Under the pieces are notes generated by a model. It was not told the origin of the DNA, made no database searches, and saw nothing but the letters and a program-made list of their open reading frames with translations. This document shows, in pieces, positions 17,955 through 25,781 of a stretch of 64,000 bases of DNA (positions are counted from its first letter, which is position 1; each line of letters starts with the position of its first letter). The stretch is from positions 62,001-126,000 of the forward strand of contig JAEZLH010000009.1 of the NCBI GenBank assembly GCA_023435895.1, written 5' to 3'. The position numbers and the translations under genes were made by a program. The stretch comes from Bacillota bacterium. GTDB lineage: Bacteria > Bacillota > Clostridia > Lachnospirales > Lachnospiraceae.

Positions 17955-19073
17955 ATGGAGTTAAGACCATATGTTTCATGGGATTTAGTCGGTGATTTTA
18001 TGACAGCGGTATTTGAAAAGGTAGGAGTTCCAAAGGAAGATGCTATCATCTGTGCAGATGTTTTAATGGAAAGTGATCGGAGGGGAATTGAAAGTCATGG
18101 ATGTAATCGCTTCAAAGCAATTTATATTGATCGTATTTTGAAGGGAATCCAAAACCCGGTAACAGAATTTGAAATCATAAGAGAAACTCCTACTACGGCA
18201 GTGGTAGATGGTCATGACGGTATGGGGATGGTTGTGGGTTATCGCTCCATGCAAATGGCAATCCAAAAAGCCAAACAATACGGTATCGGAATGGTAACGG
18301 TACGAAATTCTACCCATTATGGCATTGCAGGTTATTACGCAACCATGGCAACCAAACAGGGTCTGCTTGGTATTACGGGAACCAATGCCCGTCCATCCAT
18401 CGCACCTACCTTCGGAGTTGAAAATATGTTGGGCACGAATCCGCTCACCTTCGGTTTTCCAACGGATGAGGATTTTCCGTTCGTACTAGACTGTGCCACC
18501 AGTATTACCCAACGCGGACGCATTGAGTATTATGCTCGTACCGGCAAAGATACCCCAAAAGGGATGGTAATTGGTGAGGATGGTGCCCCCTTAACCGATA
18601 GCAAACAAATATTACATGACTTAACAAAGGGAAGTGCTGCTCTTGCTCCGCTAGGTGGAATCGGGGAAGAACTAGCCGGCTATAAAGGTTACGGTTATGC
18701 CACAGTAGTCGAGATTCTTTCCTCCGCCCTACAAGCAGGCAGCTTCTTGAAAGCCTTAAATGGGATTGGTAATCAGGGTGAACAAACTCCCTATCATTTG
18801 GGGCATTTCTTTCTTGCCATTGATCCCGAAGCCTTTATGGGTCTGGAAAGTTTTAAAAGAGATACGGGTGATATCCTTAGGGAATTGCGTTCCTCCAAGT
18901 TAGCACCCGGAGAAGAAAGAATTTACACCGCCGGAGAAAAGGAATATCTTTGTTGGCTGGAACGCAAAGAGAAGGGGGTACCGCTTGGAGAGTCCGTGCA
19001 AAGGGAGTTTCTATTAATGAGGGATGAGTACCAGCTACCGCTGATCTTCCCATTTGAACAGGAGCAGCACTAA
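17955..19073 (+). CDS. Ldh-2 family malate/L-lactate/ureidoglycolate-type dehydrogenase
   Basis: 372 aa, GGAGG before the ATG. The Ldh_2 fold is recognised by DRRGIESHGCNRF, VDGHDGMGMVVGYRSMQMAI, VRNSTHYGIAGYYA (catalytic His) and GTNPLTFGFPT, and by the C-terminal GYKGYGYATVVEILSSAL. Members are NAD(P)-dependent oxidoreductases on 2-hydroxyacids such as malate, L-lactate, sulfolactate or ureidoglycolate. Substrate specificity cannot be told here, and no pathway genes adjoin. It is followed by a niacin-transport gene on the same strand with its own promoter, so the two are likely separate units. Confidence 0.9.
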   Translation: MELRPYVSWDLVGDFMTAVFEKVGVPKEDAIICADVLMESDRRGIESHGCNRFKAIYIDRILKGIQNPVTEFEIIRETPTTAVVDGHDGMGMVVGYRSMQMAIQKAKQYGIGMVTVRNSTHYGIAGYYATMATKQGLLGITGTNARPSIAPTFGVENMLGTNPLTFGFPTDEDFPFVLDCATSITQRGRIEYYARTGKDTPKGMVIGEDGAPLTDSKQILHDLTKGSAALAPLGGIGEELAGYKGYGYATVVEILSSALQAGSFLKALNGIGNQGEQTPYHLGHFFLAIDPEAFMGLESFKRDTGDILRELRSSKLAPGEERIYTAGEKEYLCWLERKEKGVPLGESVQREFLLMRDEYQLPLIFPFEQEQH

Positions 19074-19152
19074 CAAAAGAGCTAACGACTGATAGTCAGA
19101 AAGCACCGCTGGACTGTGAATATATTTTTGGATAGTAATTTTGATTTTAGGA

Positions 19153-19181
19153 TTGACAGATGCGTAAAAAACAGATAGAAT
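19153..19181 (+). promoter_or_regulatory. Sigma-A promoter of the ECF S component
   Basis: TTGACA (19153-19158), 17-bp spacer, TAGAAT (19176-19181); start codon 54 bases downstream. Confidence 0.7.
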
Positions 19182-19194
19182 TACAGCTGACAAG

Positions 19195-19213
19195 ACAGGT
19201 GTTAAGACCGTGT
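19195..19213 (+). promoter_or_regulatory. Candidate NiaR-type operator
   Basis: ACAGGTGTTAAGACCGTGT lies just downstream of the predicted transcription start. It has an imperfect dyad and resembles, from memory, the GTGTCT-AGACAC-type site of the niacin repressor NiaR. This would fit the niacin-type transporter downstream. Confidence 0.35.
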
Positions 19214-19234
19214 ATAATTGAAAGGAGTTTTATT

Positions 19235-19810
19235 ATGTCATCCCAAAACAAAGTCAAAACTATGACCGCAGCAGCACTTCTATGTGCAGTAGGAATTCTT
19301 ATTCCCATGTATTCGCCAATAAAGATTCTCATTGAGCCGGCGTCGTTTACTCTAGGAAGTCATATAGCAATTATGATTGCTATGTTCATCTCTCCCACAG
19401 TAGGAATATTCGTCGCATTAGGAACTTCCTTCGGCTTTTTATTATCTGGCTTCCCACTGGTTGTAATAATGAGAGCCTTCTCCCAGATTATATTTATCAC
19501 CATAGGAGCACTAATTTTAAAAAAGAATAACAATATTTTACTTTCCTTTAAAAGCATGATACCGTTTGTGGTGATTATATCCATTATTCACGCCTTGGGT
19601 GAAGTATGCGCATCACTTCTCTTTTACACCTTTAATACACAAACCCCACTTATCATGAAAAACCTCATTCTACTAGTTGGTTTTGGTACCTTTGTTCATA
19701 GTATCATTGATTTCTCTATTGCTTATGTAATATGGAAGCCTCTGCAATATGTCATCAATATTCCGGCAAATGCAAAGATCAGATCAAACAAAGCCAAACT
19801 ACAGGCATAA
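19235..19810 (+). CDS. ECF-type vitamin transporter S component, niacin (NiaX) type
   Basis: 191 aa from the Met after AAAGGAG; the frame extends upstream to 19160 but through the promoter and leader. The protein has five to six membrane helices with the short N-terminal cytoplasmic tail common to S components. The pattern MYSPIKILIEPASFTLGSHI and SPTVGIFVALGTSFGFLLSG is that of NiaX-like, niacin-binding S components. Such proteins bind the vitamin and work with the shared EcfA-A'-T module encoded elsewhere. The operator-like sequence in the leader supports control by niacin. Substrate remains inferred. Confidence 0.78.
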   Translation: MSSQNKVKTMTAAALLCAVGILIPMYSPIKILIEPASFTLGSHIAIMIAMFISPTVGIFVALGTSFGFLLSGFPLVVIMRAFSQIIFITIGALILKKNNNILLSFKSMIPFVVIISIIHALGEVCASLLFYTFNTQTPLIMKNLILLVGFGTFVHSIIDFSIAYVIWKPLQYVINIPANAKIRSNKAKLQA

Positions 19811-19845
19811 TTCTTAATTCATAAAAAATATATCAATACTTATAG

Positions 19846-19887
19846 GCGGGCTAGTGTAATACTTACACCAGCCCGCTTAATTATATT
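19846..19887. terminator. Bidirectional terminator
   Basis: GCGGGCTAGTGTAA (19846-19859) and TTACACCAGCCCGC (19863-19876) form a 14-bp stem with one mismatch and a 3-nt loop, flanked by AT-rich sequence. It separates the convergent ECF and HD-GYP genes. Confidence 0.85.
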
Positions 19888-20034
19888 AAATAATTATGAT
19901 TAGCACTATAGGATTTAGGTACAATTACACTTATAAAATAAGAAGTCATTATAAAGCAATACCCACAATGGGTATTACCTGATAACGACCCCTTATTTAT
20001 TATAAAACCCTTATCTAACAGAACGGGTAATATC

Positions 20035-21111
20035 TTAAATGATATCACTGCTCATTTCTATCTCAGATTCTATGATTGTGATGGATAAAATCTTCATCAT
20101 ATCAATCTCAACAGGCTCAATCTCATTACCTGATGAATCCGTAATTACTCTTACAATCGGTCTAAGCGGAAAGTTCTTATTCTGCTCCTTTACAATACCG
20201 ATGCTGTTATCAGATAAACGGACCATGGAGCCATTGGGGTAAATCGCAATCTGCTTAATTAATACCGACACAATTTGAGTATCAAATTTTGTTCCGGCAT
20301 TTTCTATCAGATAATTTACAGCTTGGTTTGAACTCCATTTTTTGCGATAGCATCGATCCGATACTAATGCATCATATGTATCTGCCACAGCAACCAATCG
20401 AACAAATTCATGCAACTCACCTGCCTTAACACCGGTAGGATAACCAGAGCCGTCCATCTTCTCATGATGATACAATGATATGATTCTTGAAAGTTCTGTC
20501 ATACTGGGACATTTCTTTAACGTTTCATAGCCCAGGGTCGGATGATGCTTAATGTGCTCTAACTCATCCTCATCCAAATTGCCTTCTTTATTCAATATAT
20601 TTTTATCCAAAAGAATTTTTCCGATATCATGGAAAAGTGCACCTGCAGCCAATTTCTCCATCATGCTACGGCTATATCCCAGTTGCTTTGCAATCAGTAA
20701 AGAATACACTGTTGTACTCACACAATGGGAAAAAGTATATTCATCTGCTGCTCCGATATCATTCAGGCTTACCTGGAGATCATCCATGGCTAATATATCA
20801 TCAATAATTCCAAGGATAGTTCCCGATATCTCGGTAAGGTCAATTATAGTCTTCTTCTCAAAGTCATCAATGGTCTGTCGTAAAATACGCTTGCAGGTAA
20901 CTCTGGTCTCCTCCGAAATCGCATCCGGTATCTCAATCCCGTAGCTCTTAGGGTCATCAACGTATACACAATCAATCCCTAACTGCCTTAATCTGTTCGC
21001 ATACCTCTCAAGGTCTGCCTGTCCTTCTCTTAATATCAAGCAATCTCTATAGTAAATTGACTTTGCCAATATCATATCTGATTTAAGCATTGACAACGAC
21101 ACCAGTCTCAT
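20035..21111 (-). CDS. HD-GYP domain protein, predicted c-di-GMP phosphodiesterase
   Basis: 358 aa. The N-terminal third resembles the DUF3391-type head seen before HD-GYP domains. The HD-GYP core has HDIGKILLD, HHPTLGYE, YHHEKMDGSGYP and VADTYDALVSDR, so both the metal-binding HD residues and the GYP loop are present. Such enzymes hydrolyse c-di-GMP. AGAGGAG precedes the start. No sensor or membrane segment is seen, so regulation would depend on the N-terminal head or on partners. With the GGDEF-EAL protein it is the second c-di-GMP gene in the window. Confidence 0.92.
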   Translation of the reverse strand: MRLVSLSMLKSDMILAKSIYYRDCLILREGQADLERYANRLRQLGIDCVYVDDPKSYGIEIPDAISEETRVTCKRILRQTIDDFEKKTIIDLTEISGTILGIIDDILAMDDLQVSLNDIGAADEYTFSHCVSTTVYSLLIAKQLGYSRSMMEKLAAGALFHDIGKILLDKNILNKEGNLDEDELEHIKHHPTLGYETLKKCPSMTELSRIISLYHHEKMDGSGYPTGVKAGELHEFVRLVAVADTYDALVSDRCYRKKWSSNQAVNYLIENAGTKFDTQIVSVLIKQIAIYPNGSMVRLSDNSIGIVKEQNKNFPLRPIVRVITDSSGNEIEPVEIDMMKILSITIIESEIEMSSDII

Positions 21112-21372
21112 GTAAATTCTCCTCTTATTCGGAACAATAGTATTATAACATTATCATAAAGTATCAGTATTCTTGTGTCAAGGAATACATGGTATTAAAT
21201 GAATTATTATGTCAAAATACAAATGAGAAATATATCCTATTTACAATTAAATATCGTTATTATAATGCACATTTTCATTTAATTTAGTAGTTATTTCGAG
21301 GTTAATTTTGTGAATAAGCACAATTTATTTCTATCCATTGGAAGCCTTTAATATAAAAATATTACATTCAAA
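21112..21372. other. AT-rich intergenic DNA
   Basis: Upstream region of the HD-GYP gene and of the small Ser-rich gene; no further gene or clear stem was seen. Confidence 0.4.
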
Positions 21373-21402
21373 TGAATAAATTATCATTTTCTGTAAATAT
21401 TA
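21373..21402 (+). promoter_or_regulatory. Possible forespore (sigma-G/F type) promoter
   Basis: TGAATA, a 17-bp spacer and AATATTA resemble the sigma-G pattern TGMATA-N17/18-CATACTA (five of seven at -10). It is 32 bases upstream of the small Ser-rich gene. AT-richness makes chance matches likely. Confidence 0.3.
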
Positions 21403-21433
21403 AATAGTACAATTTTCAGAAGGAGATGAGATT

Positions 21434-21580
21434 ATGAATGATAGTAAAAATACTTCCTCAAAGAAGACTGGCAAAAGCAGCACATCTTCTAATAGTGGTA
21501 TGAAGAACGGTTATACCTCTGCAACTACCGATTCCCGTTCGAAATCCACATCAAGTAAGGCATCTGATTGCAATAAATAA
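21434..21580 (+). CDS. Small Ser/Lys/Thr-rich protein (48 aa)
   Basis: 48 aa, hydrophilic, with about a third Ser, many Thr, Lys and Asn, one Cys near the end and no hydrophobic core. AGAAGGAGATGAG precedes the ATG, and a strong terminator follows 50 bases after the stop, which together define a real transcription unit that is too short for routine ORF calling. Composition suggests an intrinsically disordered protein. A forespore-type promoter is possible, so a small spore-associated protein is one idea, but no SASP motif is present. I do not recognise the family. Confidence 0.65.
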   Translation: MNDSKNTSSKKTGKSSTSSNSGMKNGYTSATTDSRSKSTSSKASDCNK

Positions 21581-21626
21581 GTTTTCAATCGTATTGCTCT
21601 ATCTGATAACAAATAGCATATGTGAT

Positions 21627-21658
21627 AAAAAGCTCAAGTGTGTCTTGAGCTTTTTATA
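21627..21658 (+). terminator. Terminator of the small Ser-rich gene
   Basis: AAAAAGCTCAAG, loop TGTGT and CTTGAGCTTTTT form a perfect stem with a T-run. Confidence 0.9.
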
Positions 21659-21769
21659 TATTTATTTTTCTATTTTTGGTGACAACGGGTAAATTTTTAT
21701 ACATATTATTGAATTGTCCATGTAGTTTTTTATTGAATATGGTGATTATTTTACTTTTTCAAATCTTCA

Positions 21770-21798
21770 TTGTACTTTTTATCGAAAAATGTTAAAAT
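21770..21798 (+). promoter_or_regulatory. Promoter of the chemoreceptor fusion gene
   Basis: TTGTAC (21770-21775), 17-bp spacer, TAAAAT (21793-21798), 80 bases upstream of the preferred start. Confidence 0.55.
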
Positions 21799-21878
21799 AA
21801 AATATGGGACGGCACTTAGAATCATTCGAAATAAACAAGATTCGACGGAACATGTGCCATAATTCGAGGAGGAATTTT

Positions 21879-24035
21879 ATGAATACATTTAAGAAAGTAA
21901 GAAAGTTTTTATTTGATCAAAAAAACACCCAAGCTCTAGTTCTTCGCCTTACTATTATTATTCCCGCTCTACTACTTCTCACCTTAGTACTTGATATTGT
22001 GAGCCCGGCCATCTTTACCTATGCGATACATGTTCTAATCGTCATATTAATAATTTTGTCGGGGATTCTTTTATTGCTTTTTTATCAATTTATAAAGGCA
22101 ATTCGATTAATCGATGAGAATGCAGTCACATTATCTCAAGGTAATCTGAATGTAAGTGATATCATTTCCGAGAAAACCAGAGGACTTGAAGTTCTTTCAT
22201 CCGCTTTTAATGATATGAAGCGTAATCTGCTTAGTTACATAGAAACCACCAAAAGCAATGTTATTATACTCTCTGACGCAATTGATAAAGTGACAAAGAG
22301 TATCGATATGAGTTATAAGGGCAATGAACTTATTGCCTCCAACATATCCATCGTTGCTGAAAAAGCACAGGAACAGTTAAAGCTAGCCAAGGATACTCTT
22401 GATGGAATAGAACAAGTGAGCCATGGAGCGAATCGTATTACCACCACACTTGGAACCATTGAAAGTTTTATGGAGAATACCGCCAAGTTAACCTCAGACG
22501 GTGCAAGTCATGTAGATAAATATACAGATCAGGTTGAGTTAATTTCTAATAATCTTGATGAAACCTCAAGCTTCATCAAAACCCTTGACTCAAATCTTTC
22601 TCAAATCAACGAATTCGGTAAATTAATTATGAATATTGCAGGACAACTTAACCTTCTTTCTTTGAACTCAAGAGTAGAAGCTGCCAGAGCCGGGGAAGCG
22701 GGCAGAGGCTTCGCTGTCGTTGCAATGGAGATGGATAAACTTTCTGAAGCAACCAAAGATAGTGTTACGCAGATTAATAGCCTAATCACCAATATATTAA
22801 AGAGTAATTCAAAAGTAAGTGAGGGTATTGTTAATGTATCCCAAAGCTTCTCACTCAGCCAGGAGATTTTTAATTCCGTAAAAGATTCTTTCTATACCAT
22901 TAATAAAAATGCAAGTATATTAAATGCTGATATAAAAGAGGTTTATGAAGAATCACTTCGAATTAGCGATAGCACAAAAGAAATCAGTAATCATGGTTCC
23001 TTACTGCATGACTCCTCCTTTGAGATTTCTTCCATCACCGAAGACGTGGCTGCCGTTACAGAAGAACAACTTGCAGAAAATGAAGAAATCAATGAACAAG
23101 CACTGTCCCTTAAGAGAATGTTATCCAGTATAGAGAATCTATTGAAGAGATATAAGACTTCCGTATTACCTGTTACTCAAGCAAGTCCGAAAAGACTTCG
23201 TTTTGTTATGATGAGCCCAGTAAACGATGCTTTCTGGCAATCTGTAAAACAAGGTGCCCTATATGCCCAAAATGAGTTAAAAGATAGGAATGTGGATTTA
23301 AACTTTATTGGTTATGAAAAAATCGATAAAAGTTTTATTGAAGAATTAAATACCATTATTGATAATGGCTGCGATGGTCTTGTTCTTCCCGGCTTTGTAA
23401 AAGGAATTGATGATTGTATACAGAAAGCCGCATTAAAGAAGATTCCTGTAATGACTTTTAATTGCGATATTATCGATACTTCAAAAAGATTATCCTATTT
23501 TGGTCCAAATATTAAATCAGAAGGTGTACTTGCTGCTGAAATCCTTGCAAAAAGTATTGACGAAGAAGGTACTGTAATTATATTTAAAGGAAATTCCAAT
23601 TCCTCAATTAACTGTACCCGCCGTGATGCAGCAGTAGCAAAGCTCTCCAAATACTCCAAGATTAAAGTAGCTATGGATATCGATGATGTGGAAGGAACCT
23701 CACAGGTTTATAAGAAATTAAAAGAAGTAATGTATTACATGCCTAAAGTAGATGCAATTCTCTTTATAGGCGAAGGTGTTATGGGCGCTGCAAAATTAAT
23801 AGAAGAAATGCAGTTGATTGGTAAAACAAAGTTATTCTGCTTTAACTACAATGATGATATTGCTAACTTAATTAGAAAAGGAGCAATTCAGAAAGCCTTC
23901 CATCAGGAATCCTTCGGTCAAGGGCATGATCCGATTATCTATTTATACAACCATCTTGTAGCAAATGAGCCACTTGAGAGCAATACCTATACCAGAACTG
24001 CCGTTGTTGATAAATACAGCATGAGTGATTTTTAA
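21879..24035 (+). CDS. Chemoreceptor signalling protein fused to a periplasmic-binding-protein-like sugar domain
   Basis: 718 aa from the Met after CGAGGAGG; the frame is open 25 codons upstream. Two membrane helices (about 18-42 and 47-72) are joined by only a few residues, so there is no extracellular sensor. A HAMP-like linker leads into an MCP coiled coil with the conserved tip NLLSLNSRVEAARAGEAGRGFAVVAMEM (about 257-284). Residues 439-718 form a Peripla_BP_4/LacI-type sugar-binding domain: RFVMMSPVNDAFWQSVKQGA, DGLVLPGF, NCDII, FGPNIKSEGVLAAEILAKSI, DAILFIGEGVMGAAKLIEEM. By topology this domain is cytoplasmic, where it could sense an imported sugar. No secretion signal precedes it. Output to CheA/CheW is assumed. 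Single gene with own promoter. Confidence 0.88.
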   Translation: MNTFKKVRKFLFDQKNTQALVLRLTIIIPALLLLTLVLDIVSPAIFTYAIHVLIVILIILSGILLLLFYQFIKAIRLIDENAVTLSQGNLNVSDIISEKTRGLEVLSSAFNDMKRNLLSYIETTKSNVIILSDAIDKVTKSIDMSYKGNELIASNISIVAEKAQEQLKLAKDTLDGIEQVSHGANRITTTLGTIESFMENTAKLTSDGASHVDKYTDQVELISNNLDETSSFIKTLDSNLSQINEFGKLIMNIAGQLNLLSLNSRVEAARAGEAGRGFAVVAMEMDKLSEATKDSVTQINSLITNILKSNSKVSEGIVNVSQSFSLSQEIFNSVKDSFYTINKNASILNADIKEVYEESLRISDSTKEISNHGSLLHDSSFEISSITEDVAAVTEEQLAENEEINEQALSLKRMLSSIENLLKRYKTSVLPVTQASPKRLRFVMMSPVNDAFWQSVKQGALYAQNELKDRNVDLNFIGYEKIDKSFIEELNTIIDNGCDGLVLPGFVKGIDDCIQKAALKKIPVMTFNCDIIDTSKRLSYFGPNIKSEGVLAAEILAKSIDEEGTVIIFKGNSNSSINCTRRDAAVAKLSKYSKIKVAMDIDDVEGTSQVYKKLKEVMYYMPKVDAILFIGEGVMGAAKLIEEMQLIGKTKLFCFNYNDDIANLIRKGAIQKAFHQESFGQGHDPIIYLYNHLVANEPLESNTYTRTAVVDKYSMSDF

Positions 24036-24052
24036 CCCTATTTGTGTAAATC

Positions 24053-24081
24053 GCCCTCTCTTCTGTATTGACAGGGCTTTT
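24053..24081 (+). terminator. Terminator of the chemoreceptor fusion gene
   Basis: GCCCT (24053-24057) and AGGGC (24073-24077) followed by TTTT; short stem 18 bases after the stop codon. Confidence 0.5.
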
Positions 24082-24130
24082 AACACCGAATCATAGGTAA
24101 TCTATTTACATTTTATAACAATTATATTTT

Positions 24131-24174
24131 AAGAGGAACAAGCTTTATGTTAAATCATAAACCTTGTTCCTCTT
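24131..24174. terminator. Second hairpin, 12-bp perfect stem
   Basis: AAGAGGAACAAG (24131-24142) pairs perfectly with CTTGTTCCTCTT (24163-24174). It lies between convergent genes. Its 3' arm is reused in the tandem repeats that follow. Confidence 0.6.
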
Positions 24175-24295
24175 TCTATAAACATGGATTATTAAGACCG
24201 CCACCATGTTCCTCTTTCTATTAAACATGGATTATTAAAACCGCCACCATGTTCCTCTTTCTATAATACACAGATTATTAAGAAGCATCTCCATG
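24163..24295. repeat. Three tandem 42-43 bp repeats
   Basis: Units start with TTGTTCC/ATGTTCC at 24164, 24206 and 24249, each continuing CTCTTTCTAT then ATTATTAA and CCGCCAC. A partial unit follows at about 24292. Each unit carries a copy of the 3' arm of the hairpin at 24131, so several alternative pairings are possible. Confidence 0.85.
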
Positions 24296-24379
24296 TTCGC
24301 AATATAATCCGAGGTTAATCTTTGAGTCATAATGCCTTGCAATCCTCTAGTAATAACCATCTTCAAAGGCAAAACCTTA

Positions 24380-25429
24380 TCAACCCATATTCTTTGGAAT
24401 TAACCGAATGATTTTATCATCTGTTGCATCCGGGCTTCCTCTCCCATCTCGGTTACTGGTTGTAAGATAAACTGAACCATCTGCAGCCTGATATACTTCT
24501 CTAATCCGTCCGAAACTATTCTCCAACCAAGGTACAACCCGGACAACCTCAGATCCTTCTTCGCTTAATCTTACTTGCAACACCCCTTTTCCAAACAATT
24601 CACCCACAAGAAGACTCCCTTCCCATGGTCCTTGATTAATATATGCCATGCCAGAGGGTGCCCAGGTTTCATTCTCACTTTGAACCAGGGGCTTTTGTAC
24701 TCCCACGCTTTGTGTTTCTTCATTTCCTTTTACAATAGGCCAACCGTAATTTGCGCCAGCTCTTATTTGATTTATTTCATCGTGTGCCACAGGTCCATGC
24801 TCAGTCGCATATAGTTCACCATTTTTTCCCCATGCCAGTCCCTGTGGATTACGTAAACCTATACTATAAACCGGAGAATTCGGATATGGATTATCTTCCG
24901 GAATAGTACCATCCAAATTTATTCTTAAGATTTTACCTGCTAAGCTGCTCACGTCTTGGGATAGATTTGCAAATCCTCCATCGCCAGTGGTGATATAGAG
25001 CTTGTGATCCGGTCCAATTTTAATCCTTCCTCCGTTATGTGCATTTGAAGTGGGTATCTTATCAAGTATTACTTTATCAACGGTGGCTTTATTGTTTTCC
25101 TCTATTAACCTTACCACTCGATTATATAACTTCCCATCCTCATAATAGGAATGCATTGCATAGATAAAATGATTCGTCTCAAAATCAGGATCCAGCGCAA
25201 TACCAAGAAGTCCCCCTTCACCCTGACTGACAAATGGAAATGCAAACCGAATAATCGGTTCGGGTAAAAAATTACCGTTCTCGATTGCCCATATACTACC
25301 GGAACGTTCGCTAACGTATAGCCTTCCCTCCTTACTGATATCAATTGCCCAAGGAACAAATAAGTTGATTGCGACTACCTCAACATCATAAGGGAATACA
25401 TTTTCGTCGGCCGACATTCTGATTCCCAT
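24380..25429 (-). CDS. Cytosolic glucose/sorbosone dehydrogenase-like (PQQ-type sugar dehydrogenase fold) protein
   Basis: 349 aa. Motifs of the GSDH/soluble aldose dehydrogenase beta-propeller family: LFVPWAIDISKEGRLYVSER, GEGGLLGIALDPDF, NAHNGGRIKIGPD, ITTGDGG, LRNPQGLAWG, ATEHGP, ANYGWP and the C-terminal YLTTSNRDGRG. In characterised members the His and Arg in these motifs bind PQQ and the sugar is oxidised to a lactone. There is no signal peptide here, unlike the proteobacterial enzymes. PQQ supply in an anaerobic Firmicute is doubtful, so the cofactor may be acquired or different. GGAGGG precedes the start. It is a single gene between two convergent units. Confidence 0.85.
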   Translation of the reverse strand: MGIRMSADENVFPYDVEVVAINLFVPWAIDISKEGRLYVSERSGSIWAIENGNFLPEPIIRFAFPFVSQGEGGLLGIALDPDFETNHFIYAMHSYYEDGKLYNRVVRLIEENNKATVDKVILDKIPTSNAHNGGRIKIGPDHKLYITTGDGGFANLSQDVSSLAGKILRINLDGTIPEDNPYPNSPVYSIGLRNPQGLAWGKNGELYATEHGPVAHDEINQIRAGANYGWPIVKGNEETQSVGVQKPLVQSENETWAPSGMAYINQGPWEGSLLVGELFGKGVLQVRLSEEGSEVVRVVPWLENSFGRIREVYQAADGSVYLTTSNRDGRGSPDATDDKIIRLIPKNMG

Positions 25430-25699
25430 CCGATATGCCCTCCAAATAGTTTCTCTACCAATATATTCCTGTTCTCATTAATTTATTAGTACAATCTTTA
25501 CCAAATACATTTTGAGGTATATAATAGGAATTATCTAAATACAATAACTTTGTATTTATCATAATTGGTATCATGCAGAAATTTTCATATGCATGAAGTT
25601 CAATTCTAAAACTTACTAGTACCCGTAGACAGCACTGAAGCTGAGGAATTGGCTCTATTTTATTTATTACCGAGCAACCAGCTATTATGATTCGAATGC

Positions 25700-25742
25700 C
25701 AAAGGCTCTATACAGTGGCAATAGCAATTTGCAAATGGCCAA
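25700..25742 (+). repeat. Dispersed structured repeat, probable diverged copy D
   Basis: CAGTGGCAATAGCAATTTGC aligns with CTGTGGCAATGGCAAATTGC of copy A; flanking GGCT and GGCC could pair. Shorter and more diverged than A-C. Confidence 0.45.
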
Positions 25743-25781
25743 ATAATTATGCTTCTACCAAAATTTATAAGAGAGGATGGA

